Source: Pseudarthrobacter sulfonivorans (GTDB lineage Bacteria > Actinomycetota > Actinomycetes > Actinomycetales > Micrococcaceae). From it: a DNA stretch of 64,000 nt. The position numbers and the translations under genes are program-made. Positions within the stretch are counted from its first letter, which is position 1; every line of letters begins with the position of its first letter. Shown here in pieces: positions 8,106 through 15,839 of the stretch. Under the pieces are notes generated by a model. That model saw only the letters and a list, made by a program, of their open reading frames with translations. It was not told the DNA's origin and did no database searches. The DNA lies in the NCBI RefSeq assembly GCF_014712225.1, contig NZ_JACXBW010000014.1, positions 62,001 through 126,000 on the forward strand, given 5' to 3'.

Positions 8106-9292
8106 AGGAAGAGACCGTCGAGCCGACGCAGGGGAACCGCATCGGTTGAGAGTGCCATGAGTGAGTTGATAGGGGGTGCGATCGCGTGCGCAGGGCGGTG
8201 CTCAGCCAGTCAGGTGCCAGAAGACGGCCGCGTATTCACGCTGCGTCGGAGTGCGTGCTCCCGTGTACTTGACGCCCCCGCGCATCGATCGCGAGCGTTC
8301 GACGAGGCTACATGGGGGCCGCGGCGGCAGCGGGACCGCAGCGTGCCGTGTGCGGGCGGACGGGGCGTAGAAGGTCCACTCCGGGGCCAAGGCGTCCCGA
8401 CGGCCCCAGTATCTTCGCTGCCCCATTCAAACATTGGACGGCTTCCTCTTCGCTGACAAGAACCCGGCAGGCGCAAACACGGATGGCCCAAGTGGCATGA
8501 GGACTGTTGGACGAAGAACTGGAGGACGGCCGTGCGGACAGCCGCTGTGGGTGACTCTGCCGTACGTACCCGTTTATTGCGGCTCCCAAGTCGCTCCATG
8601 CCCTGGGACTACCACAGCAGGCAAATGAGCGAGCCCGGCGGTGGCTGTCAACTGGTGTCATCGCCAGTGCAGTCGCCTGCGCGCGGATCCATGCGGTCCG
8701 GAACGAGAGCACTCAGCGGACGGCCAGTGTTGCAGCAGGCATGGCTAGCCCAGGCGGAACGGGTTCGAGGACCGCAGATGGCCGTGATGATGGAAGCCCG
8801 GAAGATCGGGGAGATCGACGATGTGGAGGAATAGAATGACACCCGCAGAAGCCGGCTGCCTGGTACAACATAACGGCTGTGGGCCCCGTGCCGGCCAGCG
8901 TAACTCTGTAGGAGTTCGGCCGTGGGTTAGTAGGATCCATGTTCGGCGGTCCCAACTTATCGCGAAGCGGGCAGTGTTGGATGCTCCCCCGGGCTGTGTC
9001 TCTGTTGGCCTGTGCCCATGCCCTGGACCAACCGATGGCTCAGCGCATGTTGGCCTCGTAGCATCAATAGGTGCCTCGGTTTACCGGAGGGGTAGGTCTG
9101 TTCTGTGGAATAACCGGTGATTCGCGATATCGGGGGCCCGCATTCGGGAGAGAAAGAGGGTACAGTGCCGCGCCCCGCTGACCATCTTGAGGGCCGATGC
9201 GAACGTCCTCCCGGACCGCGAACTGCAGGAATTCCGCAGCTCCTTGGGTGAACAAGACCACCAAAGTTCGTGGCTGGCGTGGGTCCTCAATC

Positions 9293-9347
9293 GGTGGATA
9301 GTGCTGTGGATAACTTTGTGGAAGGAAGTGCGTAGCGACGTGGATAA
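9293..9347 (-). promoter_or_regulatory. Phased DnaA-box-like array A
   Basis: On the reverse strand, 9-mers resembling TTATCCACA lie at 9301-9293 (CTATCCACC), 9313-9305 (TTATCCACA, perfect), 9325-9317 (CCTTCCACA) and 9347-9339 (TTATCCACG). The first three are exactly 12 bp apart and the fourth is 22 bp further on. All have the same orientation. The array ends 73 bp before the parS at 9421. Confidence 0.65.
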
Positions 9348-9420
9348 CATGTGCCGTGTATCGCATCCGGCGAGGCCGAACGCTGCTGCCCTGTTGCCGG
9401 GATGGTTGATGAGTGCGGGT

Positions 9421-9434
9421 GTTTCACGTGAAAC
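9421..9434. promoter_or_regulatory. parS site (perfect, full 16-bp palindrome)
   Basis: TGTTTCACGTGAAACA at 9420-9435. It lies between the two DnaA-box arrays. Confidence 0.95.
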
Positions 9435-9637
9435 AAGACCAAGGGCACTGACAGCGGTCTGGTCTGGACGAGGAATCGCCAAAAACCGGCTGATTGACAG
9501 TGATTTTTCCGGCTTCCGAGCCCGAATCCGTCGCCGAGGCATCTGGCTGTATCCGGGTGCGCACGGTCTCCCGCTGCCTGCATTCTCCGGCCGATTCGTG
9601 CGCTACGCCTCCTGACCGGTATTGGAGCTTGACTGGC

Positions 9638-9695
9638 AGTGGATAACCCTGTGGAAATCCCTGTGGATAGTGCTGTGGATAAGCTCTGGGGATAA
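9638..9695 (-). promoter_or_regulatory. Phased DnaA-box-like array B
   Basis: Five reverse-strand 9-mers start every 12, 12, 12 and 13 bp: 9646-9638 (TTATCCACT), 9658-9650 (ATTTCCACA), 9670-9662 (CTATCCACA), 9682-9674 (TTATCCACA, perfect) and 9695-9687 (TTATCCCCA). Because 12 bp is four codons, the translated frame shows a repeating Tyr-Pro-Gln pattern, an effect of the array rather than a protein. Tandem same-strand boxes of this kind are a hallmark of DnaA-oligomer binding regions. Confidence 0.7.
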
Positions 9696-10048
9696 AGCAA
9701 CAATTGCGGTTCTGCGGGCCGAGCCAAATGCGTAGGCGCTGCATCATCACCACCGTGATCACACCACGCTCATGGCCCTCTGAAGGGGCACCATCCCATC
9801 GTTCTCGACGGCTGACAGGAACACAATATGCCGGAGTGTCTACCAGCCGAGGGTCAGACGCCCGCGGCGTGTTCAATGGAATTACGCTCGCGAGGCATAG
9901 CTGTGCGCTGCGCGGCCTGACTGACGAGCGACCTGTGGCCCGTCCACTCCGCGTGTACATCCATACAAAGTGAGGGTCCCAAGTTTCGGATCACGGGTCC
10001 CCGTGTGCTTGTTGGTTCGGCTGGACTTGATGCCTGGGCTGAGTGCAG

Positions 10049-10066
10049 GTGCAGTTGCAACTGCAC
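10049..10066. repeat. 18-bp perfect palindrome in the island
   Basis: GTGCAGTTG followed directly by its reverse complement CAACTGCAC. It is an operator-like dyad with no neighbouring gene. Function unknown. Confidence 0.5.
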
Positions 10067-10512
10067 TTGCCGGGGCTGTTTGAATTGCGCCCGGTGCTGG
10101 AACGCGAGAGCTCCGGGTACAAGGTAAAGTGAGCGCAGCCATGGCGAGGTTCGGGCATGCCCGCTGGGGACCCAGGCTCGGGACCGAAGTACTGAAGGGG
10201 CACTGGACGGGCGGGCACTAAAGCGGATCACCGGCCAGTAGGAATTAGCCGGCCCCACAGCTACTCCCCTCATGACTTCAGCACCAGGTACGACCAGTTT
10301 CTTTGGCACCAGCTGCGCCGGTGACGAAACCTTCGGGTTGGCAGCCTTCGTGCCGAGACGAAGCGTGGTCAGCGCAGCCCGAATGATGGTGACGGATAGT
10401 AACCTTACTTTGTATTTCCGGCAGGTTTTCCCAGGCGGTTGTCCCCAATAGGGCGGATGAGCCCCGGCAGTGCCGCTGAAGGTTCACTGGAATGCTTGTT
10501 GTATCCGCAGGT

Positions 10513-10526
10513 GCTTCACGTGAAAC
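10513..10526. promoter_or_regulatory. parS-like site (one mismatch)
   Basis: GCTTCACGTGAAAC has one change (C for T at base 2) in an outer position and an intact CACGTG core. It is 133 bp from the next perfect site. Confidence 0.75.
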
Positions 10527-10645
10527 GTCTTGGCGCAGGTGGGAAGCATCAAGGCAAACTCCCGCCCCTCCAGTTCCGGAAGCCCGGTAACCCTGCTCAG
10601 TTCTCCCCAAACCTTCTGCGTGGAGGTTGGGCCGGTTCGAGTGGC

Positions 10646-10659
10646 GTTTCACGTGAAAC
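10646..10659. promoter_or_regulatory. parS site (perfect)
   Basis: GTTTCACGTGAAAC, flanked by C and A. Confidence 0.95.
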
Positions 10660-11730
10660 ATATACAGGCGTATGTGGACGGCGGGCATCCGATTACCCGC
10701 GGGTGCAGCCACCGGATCTTTGCGCCGACGGTCACTGGCTGACCGCGCGCCCCGAGTCATACAGGCACCGCGCTGAACAGAACGATAGGTTGGATGCCTC
10801 GGATTTGCCTGTGTATACGAGTCATCCGGGAGATCCTCCGGCCGTTGGGAGCGACGCGACCGTCTATGCAACGGTCCTACCGCGCGTGAAAGAGGCAGAA
10901 GGATGGGCCGTTGCCGCGGACTGCCCGCGACTGCACCGTTCTTCCGCTGACCTGCTGATGCGGGTGTGCGCTGCATCCCGCGGGGGTGATGACATTCGGT
11001 GGTTGCACGCGAATCCCGGGCCTTAGTGTAGAGAACCCAGAATGGAGCGTTCGAGCTCTCAGATTGTCCGGTGCAAGCATGGAGGATGGGACGGTGGTTT
11101 TCGTTTCCGGGATGGCGTACCGTAAAGGATTCCTTTCCGCGGGGACCGACTTCAGTCCGACAGAGTGTTTCCTCATCGGGATGAGTCCCAACAGTCTGCC
11201 GTATCGGCCAATCCCCTACCCGGTCGTAAGCAATTCGCAGCGGTACAGGCCGCGATACAGGCGTATTCCTCGGGATCGGTACATGCCCTTACCGGACTCC
11301 ACAGATCTCGTGAGCATGTAGGCGGTCTCAATAAGGTTAGGTTGCCCAGCATCCGACCGTTGGCCCTATCGTTGGACCGCACCCAATGGGTTTGCCGCCC
11401 CGCTGCGGTTGGAACCGCGTGCGCACTACCCCATCCATGGCTGGTGCATGAGTTCCCGTACCGGAGTCTTCCCGCGGATAGTAAAGACGGCATCGCTGTA
11501 ACAAGGCTGTCCATTTGATGCTCAAGGACCGGAGACCCTGGGTTGATGAAGCCAACATCTCACGGTGGAGGCTGCGAAGAAGCGCACGGTTCATTAAGGT
11601 GTCACTGCTCGTTCCGATTGGACGTTGAATGGGGACGAGCACCTCTGTTGGTTCCGGCGCGGGGCGGGGTTGCGATAACCGGCCTAACCCTTCAGGGTGC
11701 CTGTCGCTGTGGCTCGGGACGGCTCAGGGT

Positions 11731-11744
11731 GTTTCACGTGAAAC
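11731..11744. promoter_or_regulatory. parS site (perfect, full 16-bp palindrome), first of a close pair
   Basis: TGTTTCACGTGAAACA at 11730-11745. The centre-to-centre distance to the next parS is 32 bp, about three helical turns. Confidence 0.95.
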
Positions 11745-11762
11745 ATGCACGGTGGTGCCTTT

Positions 11763-11776
11763 GTTTCACGTGAAAC
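11763..11776. promoter_or_regulatory. parS site (perfect, full 16-bp palindrome), second of a close pair
   Basis: TGTTTCACGTGAAACA at 11762-11777, on the same face of the helix as the site 32 bp before it. Confidence 0.95.
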
Positions 11777-12307
11777 ATAGCTGTGGCAACGGCCTCCCGC
11801 TTTGGGCTACATCGTCGTGGAACGTGACGTGCGGGCGTGCTGTGCCCCCAACTGGCGAACAGTGCCGCGATACATAATCCTAGTTTTGCAGTACGCAAGC
11901 ACTCAGTTGCGCGGTAGACCAAGCGCTGGCCAAGCAGGGACTGATGTCATCCAGGCGCCATACGCCGAACGCCTATCGTGGAGGCCACTGTCGTCTCGGG
12001 AGCCCCACCCGCGGTTCAAGGACGTGGGCTCCTGCGACCAGAGGCGTCCATACGCTGCGTTAACGCGGCCGAGTGCAGATGAAACTGGGCCTGGTGCAAG
12101 CCCAGGAGCCGCTGAAACAGAACGTCCCGGCCGTGCACAGTGGACTGACCGCGGAGGCCCCAAGCCATGACAGCAGCTCGCGCTGCGTCTGGCCGAGAGG
12201 AGCCTCCCCAACCCGAGACAGCAGTTCGCGGTGGACTTGCAGAAATCAAATCCTGAACCGGGGTCTCAATCCCGACTGCTTCCGAGTACACCCCTCACCC
12301 CGGTGAT

Positions 12308-12321
12308 GTTTCACGTGAAAC
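12308..12321. promoter_or_regulatory. parS site (perfect), last before trxA
   Basis: GTTTCACGTGAAAC, preceded by T and followed by G. It is 269 bp beyond the trxA stop codon. Confidence 0.95.
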
Positions 12322-12589
12322 GGGGCAGCGCGATCCCCGCACTTGATACGCATCGGACGTCACACCGTTCTCGCGGGTTCGAAGCGTATTGAAGCGGCAC
12401 TTGGTCGCGATGTGGGGCCAACCGTAGTGCATTCTGATCTTCGGAAGCAGTGCAGGGCGATCAGGAGCACAGGGCAGCGTTAGCCAACCTAAAACATCTT
12501 CCAAACGGATAATAAGTGCCGGCCTTAAACGGCCGTGGCCACGGCTTCACGGAAGCAGTGGCCACAAATGCCCGAGGGCACCGTTTCAC

Positions 12590-12916
12590 TTAGGAAAGGA
12601 CGTCAGCAAATTCTTTTTCGAAGTACTGCTTGGGCCGGGCTCCGATGACGGTGCTCTTGACCTCGCCGCCCTGGAAGAGGTAAACGGCCGGAATGGACGT
12701 AATGCCGTACTCGGCCGCAATGCCCGGGTTGTCATCGACGTTGACCTTAACCACGTCGACCTTCTCGCTGTACTCAACGGAGATCTCATCCAGGATGGGT
12801 CCCAGCTTGCGGCAGGGGCCGCACCATTCAGCCCAGAAATCCACAATGACGGGCTTGTTAGCGGACAGGACATCCGTGCCGAAGCTTGCATCTGTTACGT
12901 CTTTAGCGTTACTCAT
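12590..12916 (-). CDS. trxA: Thioredoxin
   Basis: A 108-residue thioredoxin, the cytoplasmic dithiol reductant recycled by thioredoxin reductase. The active site WCGPC is at residues 31-35 (FWAEWCGPCRKLGP), and the cis-proline region (SIPAVYLF) and the length are standard. It lies 35 bp downstream of trxB on the same strand, so the two form a trxB-trxA operon. A possible terminator hairpin (GTGGCCAC at 12535-12542 and 12558-12565) lies just beyond the stop. Confidence 0.97.
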   Translation of the reverse strand: MSNAKDVTDASFGTDVLSANKPVIVDFWAEWCGPCRKLGPILDEISVEYSEKVDVVKVNVDDNPGIAAEYGITSIPAVYLFQGGEVKSTVIGARPKQYFEKEFADVLS

Positions 12917-12951
12917 AGCGTTGTCTCTCTCTTCGTATGCGGTGCCGCGTG

Positions 12952-13908
12952 TTACGCGTGCAGGTCTGCGAGGTAGTGCTCCACGTCGATGGCTGCGACA
13001 CAGCCGGAACCCGACGCAGTGATGGCCTGACGGTAGGTGGGGTCGACAACGTCGCCGGCGGCGAAGACGCCCGGGACGCTTGTCCTGGAGCTCCGACCAT
13101 CAACGGCGATGGTGCCCTCGGCCGTGATCTTCAGCGTGTCCTTGACGAGGTCAGTACGGGGGTCGTTTCCGATGGCGACGAACACGCCGGTAACAGCGAG
13201 GTCCGAAACGGTTCCGTCTTGGAGGTTCTTGATCTTGAGGCCTGTGACTTTGTCCTGGCCGATGACGTCGTCAACAGTGCTGTTCCAGATGAACGAAATC
13301 TTTTCGTGGGCCAACGCCCGGTCGGCCATGATCTTGGAAGCCTTGAGTGAGTCTCGGCGATGAACCACGGTGACGGACTTAGCGAACTTCGTCAGGAAGA
13401 GTGCTTCCTCCATGGCGGAGTCTCCCCCGCCGATGACCGCGATGTCCTGGTCCTTGAAAAAGAAACCGTCGCAGGTTGCACACCAGCTGACGCCGTGACC
13501 GGACAGGCGCTTTTCGTTGGGCAGGCCCAGTTCCCGGTATGCGGAGCCGGTGGACAGGATGATCGCCCGCGCGCGGAATGTCTCGCCCGTACCTATAGTG
13601 ACGGTCTTGATGTCACCTTCCAGGTCCAGTTCGGTGACGTCCTCAAACTGGATCTCCGTGCCAAACCGGGCTGCCTGCTTCTCAAAGTTCTCCATGAGGT
13701 CGGGCCCCATGATCCCTTCAGGGAACCCCGGGTAGTTTTCGACGTCGGTAGTGTTCATCAGTTCGCCGCCGGCGGTGACTGAACCAGCCAACAGAAGGGG
13801 CTTCAGGTTGGCTCGGGCCGTATAGACCGCAGCCGTGTACCCAGCCGGGCCCGAGCCGACGATGATGACATCACGTACTTCGGACGCGGTGTTTTCTGCG
13901 TTGCTCAC
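12952..13908 (-). CDS. trxB: Thioredoxin reductase (NADPH)
   Basis: A 318-residue FAD/NADPH enzyme that reduces thioredoxin. It has the N-terminal FAD motif VGSGPAG (about 17-23), the redox-active CATC at 143-146 (SWCATCDGF), the NADPH-site GGGDSAMEEA near 160, and the C-terminal FAD motif VFAAGD. The GTG at 13908 is chosen as start because AAGGAAGAGG lies 11 nt upstream and a sigma-R-type promoter lies at 13968-13993. Longer frames to 14016 would begin upstream of that promoter. Confidence 0.96.
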   Translation of the reverse strand: MSNAENTASEVRDVIIVGSGPAGYTAAVYTARANLKPLLLAGSVTAGGELMNTTDVENYPGFPEGIMGPDLMENFEKQAARFGTEIQFEDVTELDLEGDIKTVTIGTGETFRARAIILSTGSAYRELGLPNEKRLSGHGVSWCATCDGFFFKDQDIAVIGGGDSAMEEALFLTKFAKSVTVVHRRDSLKASKIMADRALAHEKISFIWNSTVDDVIGQDKVTGLKIKNLQDGTVSDLAVTGVFVAIGNDPRTDLVKDTLKITAEGTIAVDGRSSRTSVPGVFAAGDVVDPTYRQAITASGSGCVAAIDVEHYLADLHA

Positions 13909-13967
13909 TGAACGGTGAACCTCTTCCTTAATCGATGCGCCGGTTTTCTCGTCCGGCCACATGGCAC

Positions 13968-13993
13968 AACTGAATCTTGGTGGCGAATATTCC
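13968..13993 (-). promoter_or_regulatory. SigR/SigH-type oxidative-stress promoter of trxBA
   Basis: On the reverse strand GGAAT (13993-13989), exactly 18 bases, then GTT (13970-13968). This fits the thiol-stress ECF sigma consensus GGAAT-N18/19-GTT known for Streptomyces SigR and mycobacterial SigH, whose classic targets include trxBA. Predicted transcription would start about 50 nt before the trxB GTG. Confidence 0.7.
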
Positions 13994-14071
13994 GGGGACC
14001 GCATGCCGGGCAGCACCGGCGCGGCTAGACGCGGCTAGCCGCAGCAGATCCGGCAGCGCTTCGGGCTCCCG

Positions 14072-15658
14072 CTACTGAACTTTGATTTCCGCCAGACGGA
14101 TCCCGTATCCGTAGCGCGTCTTCGGCGCAGCCAGCCTGGGCAGCGCCTTGATGGACACAATCACGTACTGGGCCTTCACCGGCTCCGCCAGGGGCATGGT
14201 GAGGTCCGTTGACGTAAAGCCGTTTGTTCCCACCAGCTTGGCCCCGTCCAGGGAAGGACGGTCATTGGTGTAGACACTGAGATTGCCGCCCGAGGCCCCG
14301 AGCTGGGTCAGAGTGATGGAAGAGACCGTGGCGGGGCTCTTCAACTTGACGAACAGCGGCACACCGTCGGCTGCCAGCCCGCCCCAGGCCTCGGTAGCGA
14401 ACTCCATGTCAGACCAGTAGCTGGCAGCGTTGCCGTCAAATGCCTTCGCAAGATCCACGTCATACGTGGCTGCGAAATCGAAGTTGCCCTGTCGGGTGAT
14501 GCTTTCGATGGCCGGAGGTGCCGCTGGAGGCGCTGCCGGACTTGCGTTCGGCGTCGGGGTTCCCGTGCCGGGACCCGAAGTGCCGGTCGTGGCGGTGGAC
14601 GGGTTGGCCTGGGGACCTCCGTTGAAAAGGCTACCCAGGTTGGTGAGCGCGAATACCAGCCCCGCGATCAGCACCACGGCAAGCAGACCGCCCACAAGCC
14701 AGCGCATGGACCGGGGCTCGCGCTCGGGCTCATCCTCGTAGTGGTCGCTGGAATTGCCAGCCGGCGGCACCGCCGCAGCCGACAAAGACGTCTTCCGGGC
14801 AAGCGAAGGGAAGGCCGCTGCCGAACGATTGGGCTGTTTCACTTGCTGGGGCTCCGCGGCTTCGCCACGGCTGTCGCCCTGATCCTCATGGGAGTAGTCG
14901 TCCTCGGACCACAGGGAAACCTTAGGTGTATCGGCACCCGTGCGGTGGTCCGGCTGGCTGGCTGCGGCGCCGCCGCCACGTCCCGAGCCGGAAACAGGCT
15001 CCCGGTCCGTCGGCTGCACCGGCTGGGGGGCGGTCGCCTGCTCGCGTGCAGAGGCAGATCCAGTGACAACCCCGGTAGCCGCGCCCGCGCCCGCAGCGGT
15101 ACCGGCACCGCGAGCAGCGCCCGCAGCAGGGCGAGTGGCCGGCCGGATCGGAGGCCGGGGCGGAACCACCGGCGGAACGGTGGGTGCGGGGCGGTAGGGG
15201 TCAACCTGGCCGGGGTGATTGTCGGCGTAGTTGATGTAGCCGGCGTCGACATTTTCTTCGTCGTCGTACGGTTCCGGCTCGTGCGAACGCGCCTGGCCGA
15301 AAATCTCGCTGCCCAGGGTGTCCGTAAAAAACGGTTCAACGTAGGGCGCATCGGAGGCAACCACGAGGTCGAGCAGATCTGCCGCGGACGTGTGGTTCGT
15401 AATGAGGTACGTGGCGGCTTCGGTGACGCCAAGGTCAAGGACCTGGACACTGCCTGGACGCTCGCCGGTGGCCACCTCGCGGGCGCTCTGGGCCACCTGC
15501 TCAGTGTTGTCCGGGCCTGCGACCAGAATGCTGACCGGACGGTTGAGCACCTGGTCCATCCCGTCCAGCACCAGATCCTGGTCGTGTGAGGTCAGTACCG
15601 TGGCTGTGACCTTGTAGCGGCCGCCGAGTACTGATCCAACGTCGATCGGGTGGGACAC
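14072..15658 (-). CDS. Membrane protein with pseudokinase-like N-terminus and discoidin-like extracellular C-terminus (MviN-associated)
   Basis: A 528-residue single-pass protein. Residues 1-125 resemble the N-lobe of a Ser/Thr kinase (LGGRYKVTATVL, then NRPVSILVAG), but the VAIK lysine is missing and there is no catalytic loop or DFG, so it cannot be an active kinase. A long Pro/Ala-rich cytoplasmic linker, a membrane helix (about 320-342) and an extracellular beta-rich domain (about 385-528, with AFDGNAASYW and VSSITLTQLG, like F5/8 type C folds) follow. In M. tuberculosis these modules are the C-terminal part of MviN; here they form a separate gene just downstream of murJ. The GTG start has a clear AGGAGGA. 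Confidence 0.8.
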   Translation of the reverse strand: MSHPIDVGSVLGGRYKVTATVLTSHDQDLVLDGMDQVLNRPVSILVAGPDNTEQVAQSAREVATGERPGSVQVLDLGVTEAATYLITNHTSAADLLDLVVASDAPYVEPFFTDTLGSEIFGQARSHEPEPYDDEENVDAGYINYADNHPGQVDPYRPAPTVPPVVPPRPPIRPATRPAAGAARGAGTAAGAGAATGVVTGSASAREQATAPQPVQPTDREPVSGSGRGGGAAASQPDHRTGADTPKVSLWSEDDYSHEDQGDSRGEAAEPQQVKQPNRSAAAFPSLARKTSLSAAAVPPAGNSSDHYEDEPEREPRSMRWLVGGLLAVVLIAGLVFALTNLGSLFNGGPQANPSTATTGTSGPGTGTPTPNASPAAPPAAPPAIESITRQGNFDFAATYDVDLAKAFDGNAASYWSDMEFATEAWGGLAADGVPLFVKLKSPATVSSITLTQLGASGGNLSVYTNDRPSLDGAKLVGTNGFTSTDLTMPLAEPVKAQYVIVSIKALPRLAAPKTRYGYGIRLAEIKVQ

Positions 15659-15839
15659 GTGTTCCTCCTAGACTGTCCGGGAATTGCGGGCGTCGACGAA
15701 CCCATTGCCGGCCGGAACCGGTCAAATGCCGGCCGGCTAGCCGGTTTGCGCCTGCCTGCAACTACCCCTGTTCAGGTTCGATCCTAGCCGATTGGCCATG
15801 TCCGCCGCGGGCGACAGGCAGCCGGCGACTCCGTTGAGA

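Larger units (their letters stand above)
6911..12585. other. Gene-free parS/DnaA-box island between parB and trxA (about 5.7 kb)
   Basis: No reading frame in this stretch reads as a real protein. The longest frames (up to about 230 codons) are rich in Arg, His, Ser and Cys, lack recognisable domains and overlap each other on both strands. In a high-GC genome such open frames arise by chance. What can be supported is seven perfect parS sites and one near-perfect one, two arrays of DnaA-box-like 9-mers around 9.3 and 9.65 kb, and an 18-bp palindrome at 10049. Peptides such as FHVKH and VSRET in translated frames are only parS read in different phases. One frame (ATG at 8836) has a plausible ribosome binding site but no recognisable product. 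In M. tuberculosis, cwlM occupies the corresponding interval. Confidence 0.8.

Noticed and set aside
8836..9120. A 94-codon frame with GTGGAGGAATAG before its ATG
   Set aside because: The ribosome binding site is reasonable, but the product is Cys/Arg/Pro-rich without a domain, and no promoter or conserved neighbour supports it.
9424..9960. A frame with a Tyr-Pro-Gln repeat that looks like a repetitive protein
   Set aside because: The repeat comes from reading the 12-bp DnaA-box array in frame; the rest is not protein-like.
10278..10976. The longest open frame in the island (232 codons, minus strand)
   Set aside because: It is Arg/His/Ser-rich, has no domain, runs through two parS sites and overlaps equally good frames on the other strand, as expected by chance at high GC.
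12583..12596. A parS-like half-site (GTTTCACTTAG) at the trxA stop codon
   Set aside because: Only the left half matches; the second half is not a palindrome, so ParB binding is unlikely.
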